Shown: positions 51,850 through 61,214, numbered from the stretch's first letter. The stretch is 64,000 nucleotides of DNA from Mycobacterium spongiae (GCF_018278905.1 NZ_CP046600.1:3038001-3102000), one strand, 5' to 3'. Translations and numbers: made by a program. The notes: a model not told the origin generated them from the sequence alone.

Positions 51850-52153
51850 CGCATCCTCCTCGTGGGCGGTATTCATGATATGACCGACAACTTATTAATA
51901 CCACAACACGCTGAGATTGACCTGGATGCCACGGCGCGATGATGGACACTCGATCCGCCCGAAGAGCATCACTTGGCGAGCCTGCTACGGCGGTCCCCTA
52001 GCGTCAGGGGTACCCGAAACGAATTCGCCCTCGCTGCCTGCCTCGCCAATGCGGTAGAGATGAACTAGTGGATGTTACGACCCAGCGAGTTCGACCCGGG
52101 TCGGCGCCACACATGAGCCGGTGAGGCCGGCACAGTTTATGAGGAGGTATGCC
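51850..52153. other. Intergenic region between DUF2236 and USP genes
   Basis: About 300 bp between divergent genes with no coding sequence. CGACCCGGGTCG at 52092-52103 is a perfect 12-bp palindrome. A GGGGTACCCGAA stretch near 52008-52019 recalls one half of a DosR box but the other half is missing. Confidence 0.4.
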
Positions 52154-53035
52154 TTGCCAGTGGGTGCGATCGTGGGCTACGACGGCTCGCCGAGCGCGAA
52201 CGCCGCGATCGATGCCGGCACGTTGCTGTTTCCGGGGGCACACGGGTGGATCACCTACCTGTGGGTCCCCCCATTCGCCAGCGATGCGGTGCGTCATCGA
52301 GTGCGAAGCATCACGCGCGATACCCGCGAGGCGACCGAGATGGTCGAGCGGGAGGGGCAGCGCCAAGCCCAACGGCTGGTGGAAATGGGAGTGACGCTGG
52401 CTGGCGCTGCGGGATGGGACGCCGAGCCGTTGCTGAAACGTACCTGGGGCGCCGAAGGACTGCGCTTCGCTCAGACCGCAGAAGAAGTCCACGCCGAGCT
52501 GGTGCTCGTCGGCTCTCGCGGGCACGGTGGCACCCAAGCGGTACTCGGCAGCGTTGCAGACATGGTCGTGCGGTCCTGTGCGCGACCCGTCGTCGTCGTC
52601 CCGTATCCGATGTTGACGGCCGAATGGGCTGGGCTGCCGGAAGGGCCGGTGCTCGTGGGTTGGGACGGCTCGCCCGGTGCCGAAACGGCTATCACGTCAG
52701 CCAGAAAGCTGTTCACTCAGCGGGATGTGGTGCTGGTCGCGGTCGACGAAGACCACAACGTCACGCCGCCGCCGGCCGATCCGGCCGTGACTGGAGGCGG
52801 CGACATCGTCCGGCTCAGTGTCGATCGCAAGCATGGCTCCCACGCGCGGGCCGTCTCGGACGCTCTCATCGCGGCCGCCGAGGACCGCGGTGCGGCCGCC
52901 GTGGTCGTCGGATCACAGGGGCATTCCGCCGCACGAGACATCCTGCTCGGCAGCGTGGCCATGGGAACCTTGCACCACTCGCACCGACCGGTCATGGTGG
53001 TGCCGAGCGGGCGCGCGGTCCCGACGCAATCGTAG
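52154..53035 (+). CDS. Universal stress protein, tandem domains
   Basis: A 293-residue protein with two USP domains. Domain 1 starts VGAIVGYDGSPSANAAID and ends GSRGHGGTQAVLGSVADMVV, the ATP-binding G-2x-G-9x-GS loop. Domain 2 starts VLVGWDGSPGAETAI and ends GSQGHSAARDILLGSVAMGT with the same loop. TTG 52154 is the best start: GAGGAGG lies 7 bases upstream; a GTG further back has none. It sits just before ctpF, where M. tuberculosis has the USP gene Rv1996, but this sequence does not look like a direct match to that gene. Probably an ATP-binding stress or dormancy protein. Confidence 0.88.
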   Translation: MPVGAIVGYDGSPSANAAIDAGTLLFPGAHGWITYLWVPPFASDAVRHRVRSITRDTREATEMVEREGQRQAQRLVEMGVTLAGAAGWDAEPLLKRTWGAEGLRFAQTAEEVHAELVLVGSRGHGGTQAVLGSVADMVVRSCARPVVVVPYPMLTAEWAGLPEGPVLVGWDGSPGAETAITSARKLFTQRDVVLVAVDEDHNVTPPPADPAVTGGGDIVRLSVDRKHGSHARAVSDALIAAAEDRGAAAVVVGSQGHSAARDILLGSVAMGTLHHSHRPVMVVPSGRAVPTQS

Positions 53036-53180
53036 TCGGCCTCATCCGGCCGCTGAACCACAGACCGGCTGAACCGCAGGCCTTTTCACCAGGTGGTGAC
53101 CTTCGGCTCTCATCGGCCAACCGCCCCGTTTGGCAGGCTCGAACGAATCAGCGGTTGACATTCCTTGTGAGGTGAGGCGA

Positions 53181-55913
53181 GTGTCGATATCCGTGTCCAC
53201 CACGGCGGCCCATCACGGGTTGCCCGCGCACGAAGTGGTGCTGCTGCTCGAGACAGATCCGCACCGCGGACTGTCCGGCGACGAAGCAGCCGAGCGCCTA
53301 GAGCGCTTCGGGCTCAACAGGTTGCCGCCGGCGGCAACCGCAGGATTGCTAGTACGCATCCTGCGCCAGTTTCATCACCCGCTGATCTATGTCCTGCTCG
53401 CGGCCGGGATGATCACCGCCGGCCTGAAAGAATTCGTTGACTCTGCGGTGATCTTCGGTGTGGTCATCGTCAACGCGATCGTCGGTTTCATTCAGGAATC
53501 GAAAGCCGAGTCAGCGCTGGAGGGCCTGCGGTCCATGGTGCGCACGCGGGCCAAGGTGGTGCGCGACGGCCGCGAGCGCATCGTCGCCTCCGACGAGTTG
53601 GTTCCCGGCGATCTTGTTGTCCTCGAAGCCGGTGACAAGGTTCCCGCCGATCTGCGGCTCGTACGGGAAAGCGAATTGTTCGTGAACGAGTCGGCGCTGA
53701 CGGGCGAGTCGGCACCGGTGTCAAAAGACGAGGTCGTGCTGCCGGAAACTACCCCGGTCGCTGATCGGCGCAATATTGCCTATTCCGGCACCCTGGTAAC
53801 CGCCGGCGATGGCGCCGGCATCGTCGTGGCGACCGGTGCCGAGACCGAACTCGGTGAAATTCATCGCCTCGTCGGTGCCGCCGAGATTGTCCAGACACCG
53901 CTGACGGCAAAGCTGGCGTGGTTCAGCAAGATTCTGACTATCGCCATCCTGGGCCTGGCAGCGGTCACGTTCGGCGTGGGATTGCTGCGTTCCCAGGATG
54001 CCGTCGAAACGTTCACCGCAGCAATCGCCCTGGCGGTCGGGGCAATTCCCGAGGGTCTCCCGGCCGCCGTCACCATCACGTTGGCCATCGGCATGGCCCG
54101 AATGGCAACGCGCCGCGCCGTCATCCGCCGCTTGCCGGCGGTCGAGACGCTGGGCAGCACCACGGTCATCTGCGCCGATAAGACCGGAACGCTGACCGAG
54201 AACGAAATGACCGTTCAGTCGATCTGGACACCCCACGGCCTGATTCAGGTGACCGGAACCGGATACGCACCGACCGGCGCGCTGTGCGACGCGAACGGTG
54301 CGCCGGCTGATGTCGACGCCAATGCGGCACTTCGCTGGTCACTGTTGGCCGGTGCCTGCACCAACGACGCCGCACTTGCTCACGAGGGCACGCAGTGGCA
54401 GATCGTCGGCGATCCCACCGAGGGCGCAATGCTCGTCGTCGCCGCCAAGGCGGGATTCCACCCGGAGCAGCTCGCCGCGACCATGCCACGGGTGGCTGCG
54501 ATCACGTTTAGTTCCGAACGCCAATACATGGCCACCCTGCATCGCGGCGAGTCAAACCATGTCGTGTTGGCCAAGGGTGCGGTGGAACGGATGCTGGATC
54601 TGTGCAACGCCCAGATGGGCGCCGACGGCGCACTGCAGCCGCTGAATCGCGCCAAGGTGCTCAGCGCCGCGGCGATGCTGACCTCTCGTGGGTTGCGGGT
54701 GCTGGCTACCGCCGTCCGGGCCGACGCCGACCCCTCCGACGACTTCGACGAGGCGTCGTTGCCGGGCTCGCTGACGTTGACCGGCCTTCAGGCGATGAGC
54801 GATCCGCCGCGAGCCGCCGCCGCGTCCGCCGTCGCCGCCTGCCACAGCGCCGGTATCGGGGTCAAGATGATCACCGGTGACCACGCCGGTACCGCCACGG
54901 CGGTCGCGACCGAAGTCGGGTTGCTCGACGGCGACGGGGCGACCACCCCCGGCTCAATCCTTACCGGCACCGACCTGACCGCGCTGAGCGCCGAGGAGTG
55001 CCCAGACGCGGTGGATCGGGCCAGTGTGTTCGCCCGGGTCTCACCGGAGCAAAAATTGCGGTTGGTCCAAGCGCTGCAATCCAAGGGGCACGTCGTCGCC
55101 ATGACCGGTGACGGCGTCAATGACGCCCCGGCACTGCGCCAGGCCAGCATTGGTGTCGCGATGGGTCGCGGCGGCACCGAGGTCGCCAAAGACGCGGCCG
55201 ATATGGTGCTGACTGACGATGACTTCGCCACCATTGAGGCCGCGGTTGAAGAAGGCCGCGCAGTGTTCGACAACCTGACGAAATTCATCGCGTGGACACT
55301 GCCCACGAACATCGGTGAAGGACTAGTGATCCTGGCCGCCATCGCATTTGGCGCTGCCCTGCCGATCCTGCCCACCCAGATTCTGTGGATCAACATGACC
55401 ACCGCGGTCGCGCTCGGCCTCATGCTTGCTTTCGAGCCCAAGGAAGCCGGGATCATGACACGTCCACCACGCGACCCCGGCCAGCCGCTGCTGACCCGTC
55501 GGCTCGTTACCCGGATTCTTCTGGTTTCCACGCTGCTGGTGGCGAGCGCGTGGTGGCTGTTCGAATGGGAGCTTGGCAATGGCGCCGGGCTGGACGAAGC
55601 ACGCACGACGGCGCTCAACCTGTTCGTCGTTGTCGAAGCGTTTTATCTGTTCAGCTGCCGGTCCCTGACTCGATCGGCCTGGCGGATCGGTGTGTTCTCG
55701 AACCGTTGGATAATTCTCGGCGTCACCGCGCAGGCCATCGCTCAGTTCTGCATCACGTATCTGCCGGCGATGAATATGGTGTTCGGCACCGCACCGATCG
55801 GTGCCGACGTCTGGATACGCATCGTCGCGGTCGCGGCGGTTGTCACCATCGTGGTGGCCCTGGACAAGCTGCGGCACGCTGCTGCGCCGGCCATGTCTCT
55901 GTCCAGCCCATAG
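53181..55913 (+). CDS. ctpF: P2-type cation ATPase CtpF
   Basis: A 910-residue P-type ATPase closely matching CtpF (Rv1997) along its whole length: HHGLPAHEVVLLLE at the start, TGES in the actuator (NESALTGESAPVSKDE), PEGLP in TM4 (VGAIPEGLPAAVTIT), the phosphorylated Asp in CADKTGTLTENEM, KGAVERMLDLC, MTGDGVNDAPALRQAS, and TQILWINMTTAVALGLMLAF in TM6. CtpF is a plasma-membrane Ca2+-type pump in the hypoxia/DosR regulon of M. tuberculosis. GTG 53181 is chosen since the family sequence begins VSISVSTTAAHHG. It follows the USP gene by 145 bp. Confidence 0.94.
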   Translation: MSISVSTTAAHHGLPAHEVVLLLETDPHRGLSGDEAAERLERFGLNRLPPAATAGLLVRILRQFHHPLIYVLLAAGMITAGLKEFVDSAVIFGVVIVNAIVGFIQESKAESALEGLRSMVRTRAKVVRDGRERIVASDELVPGDLVVLEAGDKVPADLRLVRESELFVNESALTGESAPVSKDEVVLPETTPVADRRNIAYSGTLVTAGDGAGIVVATGAETELGEIHRLVGAAEIVQTPLTAKLAWFSKILTIAILGLAAVTFGVGLLRSQDAVETFTAAIALAVGAIPEGLPAAVTITLAIGMARMATRRAVIRRLPAVETLGSTTVICADKTGTLTENEMTVQSIWTPHGLIQVTGTGYAPTGALCDANGAPADVDANAALRWSLLAGACTNDAALAHEGTQWQIVGDPTEGAMLVVAAKAGFHPEQLAATMPRVAAITFSSERQYMATLHRGESNHVVLAKGAVERMLDLCNAQMGADGALQPLNRAKVLSAAAMLTSRGLRVLATAVRADADPSDDFDEASLPGSLTLTGLQAMSDPPRAAAASAVAACHSAGIGVKMITGDHAGTATAVATEVGLLDGDGATTPGSILTGTDLTALSAEECPDAVDRASVFARVSPEQKLRLVQALQSKGHVVAMTGDGVNDAPALRQASIGVAMGRGGTEVAKDAADMVLTDDDFATIEAAVEEGRAVFDNLTKFIAWTLPTNIGEGLVILAAIAFGAALPILPTQILWINMTTAVALGLMLAFEPKEAGIMTRPPRDPGQPLLTRRLVTRILLVSTLLVASAWWLFEWELGNGAGLDEARTTALNLFVVVEAFYLFSCRSLTRSAWRIGVFSNRWIILGVTAQAIAQFCITYLPAMNMVFGTAPIGADVWIRIVAVAAVVTIVVALDKLRHAAAPAMSLSSP

Positions 55914-55934
55914 CGGGTCGCGAAGAGCGCCGAT

Positions 55935-56321
55935 TCAGAGGCCGCTGCGTTGCAGGGCGTCGGTGACTATTCGCTTGAGCTGGTCGAGATCGTCGGCGGC
56001 GTTGATCTCCTCCGAGGTGAGCACTTGGGTCAGTTCGTTGCCGGTCGTTTCCAGAAAGGCGGCCGGACAGTCGACGACGTCGTTGGGGTGCGCCGCATGA
56101 AATGTCGATCGGAACTGGAAGTCGACGTCGATAGCCAAGTTGGCGACGAAACGTCGCCACCCCTTGTCCTTGATGAGCCCGGAGTAGGTGATGTCGCACA
56201 AATGACAGTCGGTGGTCCCGGTCTTGATCGCCGAGTAGACGTCACGCAGCATACTCAGCGGTGTGGCATCGACGTTGTAGACGAACACCAAACGGGCCGG
56301 GGTCGAGGACTCGAGCGTCAT
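55935..56321 (-). CDS. Conserved protein with CxxC motif, arsM-linked
   Basis: A 128-residue protein I cannot assign. It begins with a beta-strand-like LVFVYNVDATPLSMLRD, then has a CxxC motif at C39-x-x-C42 (DCHLCDITYSGLIKDKGW), a compact thioredoxin- or metal-like site, followed by VDFQFRSTFHAAHP and an acidic C-terminal helix. ATG 56321 overlaps the arsM stop in ATGA, so it belongs to the arsenic operon. It could handle arsenic-bound thiols, reduce a partner, or bind metal; all are inference. No signal peptide. Confidence 0.75.
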   Translation of the reverse strand: MTLESSTPARLVFVYNVDATPLSMLRDVYSAIKTGTTDCHLCDITYSGLIKDKGWRRFVANLAIDVDFQFRSTFHAAHPNDVVDCPAAFLETTGNELTQVLTSEEINAADDLDQLKRIVTDALQRSGL

Positions 56322-57061
56322 GGGCGTCGAGCCCGCACAATGGCGCCGTGGAAACCGGGACCGGTGTCGTGCGTGTACTGGATGCTCGGTTCCGCCAACC
56401 CAGCCTCGGTCAGGAGCCGCAGGTACGCACTGTGTTGCAGCGCGCCGGCGCCGCAGTCGGCCCATTGAGCACGATCCGTCGCGGGGTCAGCGACCTTGTC
56501 GGGGTCGTCATCGGCGACCACGTCGGAGATCGCGACTCTGCCACCGGGGCGCAGCACCCGAGCGATTTCGGCGAATACCGGCGCCTTGTCCGGCGCAAGG
56601 TTGATCACACAGTTCGAGATGACGACATCGACCGAGGCGTCCGGCAGCGGGATGCTCTCAATCATTCCGGGCAGGAACTCGACGTTGGTGATCCCGGCCT
56701 CGGCCGCGTTGGCGCGGGCGATGTCGAGCATCTCGTCGAGAAAGTCGATCCCGAATGCCTTGCCAGTTGGCCCAACTCGTTTGGCCGACACAATCACGTC
56801 AAGGCCGCCACCGGAGCCGAGATCGAGCACGGTTTCGCCCGGCTTCAGGTCGACCATCTCGTGCGGGTTGCCGCAACCCATCGACAGGTCGGCGGCGGCC
56901 GATGGGACCTGCGCGAGCGTGTCGCCGTCGTATCGGCTTGCGCCCCAGCGCTCATCGCCCGCCAGCTCCGCGGCCCCGGTTCGAGCCGCCTGGCGATAGA
57001 AGTCGCGGACGTCATCATGGACGGCACCGTGTTCGGCACTGTGGATATCGCTGCTGGTCAT
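56318..57061 (-). CDS. arsM: Arsenite S-adenosylmethionine methyltransferase ArsM
   Basis: A 247-residue enzyme that methylates As(III). SAM motif VLDLGSGGGLDVIVSAKRVG at 78-97. The three conserved As-binding cysteines are present: C63 (MGCGNP), C151 (SNCVINL) and C203 (ADCGAG). Methylated arsenic is volatile or less toxic. ArsR (57445-57104) is encoded just upstream on the same strand, 42 bp away, and the CxxC protein overlaps downstream. This cassette lies between ctpF and the APC transporter, where M. tuberculosis has Rv1998c, so it looks inserted or exchanged. Confidence 0.94.
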   Translation of the reverse strand: MTSSDIHSAEHGAVHDDVRDFYRQAARTGAAELAGDERWGASRYDGDTLAQVPSAAADLSMGCGNPHEMVDLKPGETVLDLGSGGGLDVIVSAKRVGPTGKAFGIDFLDEMLDIARANAAEAGITNVEFLPGMIESIPLPDASVDVVISNCVINLAPDKAPVFAEIARVLRPGGRVAISDVVADDDPDKVADPATDRAQWADCGAGALQHSAYLRLLTEAGLAEPSIQYTHDTGPGFHGAIVRARRP

Positions 57062-57103
57062 TGGTGCGCTCCGATTCTCTTGGCGAGCTTGGACTTCAGG
57101 ACG

Positions 57104-57445
57104 TCACTGCTGAACTTGGGTTTCATTGATGAACTCGGCCGGTATGCGACCCATGACGACATCGACCGCAGACGGGAAACACGCCAGGCACTTGGTGTTG
57201 ATCCGCCACAGGCTTGACGTTCCTTGCTGATCAGCAAGAACGAACCGCACATCAGCCAACTTCGCAAGGTGATGCGAAATCGTCGACTGGCCCACGTCGA
57301 GGCGCTCGGTGAGCTCGCCAACGGTCATGGGGGCCTTGGCATTCGCCAATAGGTGCAGGATGAGCACCCGCGTTGGATCGCCGAGGGCACGAAACCATGA
57401 CGCCCACTCGTCGGCTGTCGTCCGGTCAAGTATTGTCGCATTCAT
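57104..57445 (-). CDS. arsR: ArsR/SmtB-family repressor of the arsenic cassette
   Basis: A 113-residue winged-helix repressor. ALGDPTRVLILHLLANA starts the domain, the recognition helix is VGQSTISHHLAKL, and the wing is FVLADQQGTSSLW. The likely sensor thiols are C86 and C89 (TKCLACFP) close to the C-terminus; there is no Cys in the recognition helix, so the site is not the classical CxC(V)C of E. coli ArsR. Two tandem CGATAATCGA repeats start at its start codon and are the likely operator. It controls arsM and the CxxC gene. Confidence 0.9.
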   Translation of the reverse strand: MNATILDRTTADEWASWFRALGDPTRVLILHLLANAKAPMTVGELTERLDVGQSTISHHLAKLADVRFVLADQQGTSSLWRINTKCLACFPSAVDVVMGRIPAEFINETQVQQ

Positions 57446-57465
57446 CGATAATCGACGATAATCGA
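57446..57465. promoter_or_regulatory. Tandem CGATAATCGA repeats at the arsR start
   Basis: CGATAATCGA occurs twice head to tail at 57446-57455 and 57456-57465; each is also part of a small palindrome (TCGATAATCGA). The pair touches the arsR start codon (57443-57445), so repressor binding would cover the start of transcription or a very short leader. Confidence 0.65.
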
Positions 57466-57568
57466 TTAATGCGGCTCGGTCAAGATCGCCCCCTCACCGG
57501 GGCCGGACCCGTCAACCAGATCCGGACGGATGACCGCTTGGGCGGCTATCAGATTCATCCCGGCGCGC

Positions 57569-58834
57569 TCAACGACCCAGGATGCGGCGCGCACCATAGG
57601 CGGCTCCGCCGACGAGGATCACGGCCGCCCCGGAGATCACCGAGGACAGCGGCAACGCGAACGCGACGACGACGCAACCGATCAGTCCGACGACCGGGAT
57701 CACGCGCCGCGGCCGACCCTCATCGAGCCCGAGGGTAAACGCCGCGGCATTGGCGATCGCGTAGTACACCAGGACGCCGAAGGACGAAAAGCCGATCGCA
57801 CCACGAATGTCCGCGGTGGCCGCCAAGACCGCAACGATTGCGCCGACAACCAGTTCGGCGCGATGGGGCACCTTGAACCGAGGGTGCACGGCGGCTAGGG
57901 AGTGCGGCAGGTGCCGATCGCGCGCCATCGCCAAGGTGGTGCGTGAGACACCGAGAATCAAGGCCAGCAGCGCGCCGAGCGCGGCCACCGCGGCGCCTAC
58001 CTGAACCACGGGGACCAGCCAATTCACCCCCGCCACCTGCACGGCCTCGGACAACGGCGCGGGCGCATCGGCCAGTCGCTGCGGACCCAACACGGTGATC
58101 GTGGCCACCGCGACGACGGCGTACACCACCAAGGTGATGCCCAGTGCCACCGGAATGGCACGCGGGATGGTGCGGGCGGGATCCCGCACCTCCTCCCCCA
58201 GGGTGGCGATGCGGGCATACCCGGCAAAGGCGAAAAACAAGAGACCTGCAGCCCGAAGTATCCCCCACGCCGGCGCGTCTGGACCGATCTCGAGTCGCCC
58301 CGCATCCGCGACACCCGAGGTGAACGCGGCAACCACGACCGCGGCCAACACCGCCAGAACCACCACGACGATCGACCGAGTGAGCCAGGCCGACTTGTGT
58401 ATCCCGGCATAGTTCACCGCGGTCAGCGCCACCACCGAGGCGACGGCCACCGCATGTGCCTGCGCCGGCCACGCATAGAAGCCGACCGTGAGCGCCATCG
58501 CCGCGCAGGATGCGGTTTTGCCGACCACAAACGCCCACCCCGCCAGATATCCCCAGAAGTCACCCAGCCGCATCCGGCCATAGACGTAGGCGCCTCCCGA
58601 AGCCGGATAGCGGGCGGCCAGCCGCGCCGACGAGCTTGCGCTGCAGTAGGCCACCACGGCGGCTACCGCCAAACCGACCAACAGCCCGGAACCGGCCGCG
58701 CGCGCTGCGGGCGCGAGGGCGGCGAAGATTCCGGCGCCGATCATCGACCCCAGCCCGATCACTACCGCATCAAAGAGCCCCAGTCGCCGGCGCAGCTCAT
58801 CCGGGACTACGGGTGGGCTCGGCAAATCACTCAT
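57569..58834 (-). CDS. APC-family amino acid transporter (Rv1999c-like)
   Basis: A 421-residue integral membrane protein with about 12 TM segments. The start RRRLGLFDAVVIGLGSMIGAG is the APC TM1 signature, and PASGGAYVYGRMRLGDFWGY marks TM3. Strand, size and position after ctpF match Rv1999c of M. tuberculosis. It likely imports or exchanges an amino acid or amine. GGGAG precedes ATG 58834. The arsenic cassette follows on the same strand past a gap of about 125 bp. Substrate unknown. Confidence 0.9.
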   Translation of the reverse strand: MSDLPSPPVVPDELRRRLGLFDAVVIGLGSMIGAGIFAALAPAARAAGSGLLVGLAVAAVVAYCSASSSARLAARYPASGGAYVYGRMRLGDFWGYLAGWAFVVGKTASCAAMALTVGFYAWPAQAHAVAVASVVALTAVNYAGIHKSAWLTRSIVVVVLAVLAAVVVAAFTSGVADAGRLEIGPDAPAWGILRAAGLLFFAFAGYARIATLGEEVRDPARTIPRAIPVALGITLVVYAVVAVATITVLGPQRLADAPAPLSEAVQVAGVNWLVPVVQVGAAVAALGALLALILGVSRTTLAMARDRHLPHSLAAVHPRFKVPHRAELVVGAIVAVLAATADIRGAIGFSSFGVLVYYAIANAAAFTLGLDEGRPRRVIPVVGLIGCVVVAFALPLSSVISGAAVILVGGAAYGARRILGR

Positions 58835-58988
58835 GTCTGAACTCCCACGTACACGCCAACCGATATTACGGCCCTCGATATCGGCTATTGATATTAGTAG
58901 CCGAACACGGCCAGGCCTGCGTTGCCCCGGCCGATCGTTAGTCGGATCCAATCGCGGGCTTAGACTCCAACTGCCGCGAAGGAGGGTT

Positions 58989-60431
58989 ATGACAGAGCCT
59001 GCGCACGGGCTTGCGCACGGGCCAGCGAAATCCCTGGAGACCGACTACCTCGTGGCAGGTGCGGGGGCAATGGGCATGGCGTTCACCGACACGGTCGTCA
59101 CCGAGTCGGAGGCGCACGTCGTCATCGTGGACCGCGCATGTCAACCTGGTGGACATTGGACCACCGCCTACCCCTTCGTTCGCCTGCACCAGCCCTCGGC
59201 GTACTACGGGGTGAATTCACGAGCCCTGGGCCACAACACCATTGACCGCGTCGGATGGAACCAAGGACTCAACGAGCTCGCACCGGTGGGTGAGGTGTGC
59301 GCCTACTTCGACGCGGTGATGCAACAACAGTTTCTTCCGACGCAGCGCGTCTCGTACTTCCCGATGAGTGAGTATCTGGGCGACGGACGGTTCCGGACAC
59401 TGGCAGGCGCCGAATATCACGTCACCGTCAAGAAGCGGGTTGTCGATGCCACCTACCTGCGCGCCATCGTGCCGTCCATGCGGCCCGCACCGTATTCGGT
59501 GGCACCCGGCACCGATTGCATCGCCCCCAACGAACTACCCAAGTTCACCACGCGCGACCGGTACGTCATCGTCGGCGCCGGCAAGACCGGCATAGATGTC
59601 TGCCTGTGGCTGCTTCGACATGACGTCAGCCCCGACAAACTGACCTGGATCATGCCGCGCGATTCCTGGCTGATCGACCGGGCCACGCTACAGCCCGGCC
59701 CGACGTTCATCGACCAGTTCCGGTCCAGCTATGGGGCCACGCTCGAGGCGATCGGGGAAGCATCCTCAGCGGAGGACTTGTTCGAGCGGCTGGAGTCGGC
59801 CGGAACCTTGCTGCGCCTCGACCCCTCGGTGCGTCCCCGCATGTATCGCTGCTCGACGGTGTCGCATCGTGAACTCGAGCAATTGCGCCGCGTCCGCGAC
59901 ATCGTCCGAAAGGGCCACGTCCACAGCATCGAGCCCACCACGATCGTGCTCGACGACGGATCGATTCCCGCGCTGCCCTCGGCGCTGTATATCGACTGCA
60001 CCGCTGACGGGGCGCCGCAACGTGAAGCCAAGCCCGTCTTCGACGGCGACGCCATCACCCTGCAAGCGGTGCGCGGCTGCCAACAGGTGTTTAGCGCCGC
60101 GTTCATCGCGCACGTCGAATTCGCCTACGACGGTGACCAGCTGAAAAACGACCTCTGCATGCCGATTCCCCACCCGGACTGCGATTCGGACTGGATGCGG
60201 CTCACACAATCCGATCTCCGCAATTTTCACCGATGGCTGGACGACCCCGAGCTCACCGACTGGCTTAGCTCAGCACGGTTGAACCTGCTGTCTGACCTGC
60301 TTCCGCCGCTGTCGCACAAACCGCGGGTGCGCGCGCGCGTCGTGTCGATGTTCCAAAAAAGGTTGAACACCGCCATCGCGCAGCTGGAGACGTTGCGCAG
60401 CGCGGCCCCGGCAGCGGCTGAACAACGCTAG
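58989..60431 (+). CDS. FAD/NAD(P)-binding flavoprotein (Rv2000-type)
   Basis: A 480-residue flavoprotein. FAD motif GAGAMGM near residue 26 and a second dinucleotide motif GAGKTGID near 197. GGHWTTAYPFVRLHQPSAYY is the family hallmark. GGAGGG stands right before ATG 58989; the frame continues upstream but without homology. It holds the Rv2000 position (before Rv2001 and fabG3), and its paralogue is at 25556-26926. Likely a monooxygenase-type enzyme acting with its two neighbours on a hydrophobic, perhaps steroid-like, substrate; unproven. Confidence 0.85.
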   Translation: MTEPAHGLAHGPAKSLETDYLVAGAGAMGMAFTDTVVTESEAHVVIVDRACQPGGHWTTAYPFVRLHQPSAYYGVNSRALGHNTIDRVGWNQGLNELAPVGEVCAYFDAVMQQQFLPTQRVSYFPMSEYLGDGRFRTLAGAEYHVTVKKRVVDATYLRAIVPSMRPAPYSVAPGTDCIAPNELPKFTTRDRYVIVGAGKTGIDVCLWLLRHDVSPDKLTWIMPRDSWLIDRATLQPGPTFIDQFRSSYGATLEAIGEASSAEDLFERLESAGTLLRLDPSVRPRMYRCSTVSHRELEQLRRVRDIVRKGHVHSIEPTTIVLDDGSIPALPSALYIDCTADGAPQREAKPVFDGDAITLQAVRGCQQVFSAAFIAHVEFAYDGDQLKNDLCMPIPHPDCDSDWMRLTQSDLRNFHRWLDDPELTDWLSSARLNLLSDLLPPLSHKPRVRARVVSMFQKRLNTAIAQLETLRSAAPAAAEQR

Positions 60432-60461
60432 CGGACGCCACAGGACGCCAGAGGAGAAGCC

Positions 60462-61214
60462 TTGCCCCACAACGCTGAGATGGACCTGCCGCTCGTGGCG
60501 CGGCCCAGCTCGGGGTACGTCTACCAAACGGGCTGGCGGCTGGCCACCACCGATATCGACGAGCACCAACGGCTGCGCCTCGACGGGGTCGCGCGGTACA
60601 TCCAAGAAGTGGGCGCCGAGCATCTTGCCGATGCCCAGCTGGCGGAAGTCCATCCACACTGGATCGTGTTGCGCACGGTGATCGACGTCATCGATCCGAT
60701 TGAGCTACCCAGTGACATCACGTTTCGCCGCTGGTGCGCAGCGCTATCCACCAGGTGGTGCGACATGCGCGTCCAGCTTGAGGGTTCCACCGGCGGGCGC
60801 ATCGAAACGACAGGTTTCTGGATTTGCGTGAACAAGGACACTCTGACGCCGTCACGGCTCACCGATGACTGCATCGCGCGATTCGGCACTACCACCGAAA
60901 ACCACCGGCTCAGGTGGCGCCCCTGGCTCACCGAGCCGATCACCAACGGTACCGACGCCCCATTTCCGTTGCGTCGCACGGATATCGACCCATTCGAGCA
61001 CGTCAACAACACGATCTATTGGCACGGTGTGCATGAAGTCCTCCACCAAGTCTCCACCCTGGCGGCCCCCTACCGGGCGGTGCTCGAATACCGCAGCCCC
61101 ATCAAATTCGGAGAGGCCGTGACCATCCGGTCCAAACGCCGCGACGACAGCGTACGCATGCACTTCACCGTCGGGGATAGCGTGCGTGCGGCGGCCATCC
61201 TGCACAAGCTCTAA
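60462..61214 (+). CDS. Acyl-ACP thioesterase-like hotdog protein (Rv2001-type)
   Basis: A 250-residue protein with two hotdog domains of the acyl-ACP thioesterase (FatA/B) kind: TDIDEHQRLRLDGVARYIQE at the start of domain 1 and RRTDIDPFEHVNNTIYWHGV, the typical HVNN motif, in domain 2. It hydrolyses or binds an acyl thioester. TTG 60462 is the start, with GAGGAG 7 bases upstream. It lies between the Rv2000-like and fabG3 genes as in M. tuberculosis and likely shares their transcript. Confidence 0.88.
   Translation: MPHNAEMDLPLVARPSSGYVYQTGWRLATTDIDEHQRLRLDGVARYIQEVGAEHLADAQLAEVHPHWIVLRTVIDVIDPIELPSDITFRRWCAALSTRWCDMRVQLEGSTGGRIETTGFWICVNKDTLTPSRLTDDCIARFGTTTENHRLRWRPWLTEPITNGTDAPFPLRRTDIDPFEHVNNTIYWHGVHEVLHQVSTLAAPYRAVLEYRSPIKFGEAVTIRSKRRDDSVRMHFTVGDSVRAAAILHKL

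Noticed and set aside
52003..52022. DosR box before the USP-ctpF genes
   Set aside because: Only one half (GGGGTACCCGAA) resembles the consensus TTSGGGACTWWAGTCCCSAA; the other half is missing, so I could not support it although ctpF is a DosR target in M. tuberculosis.
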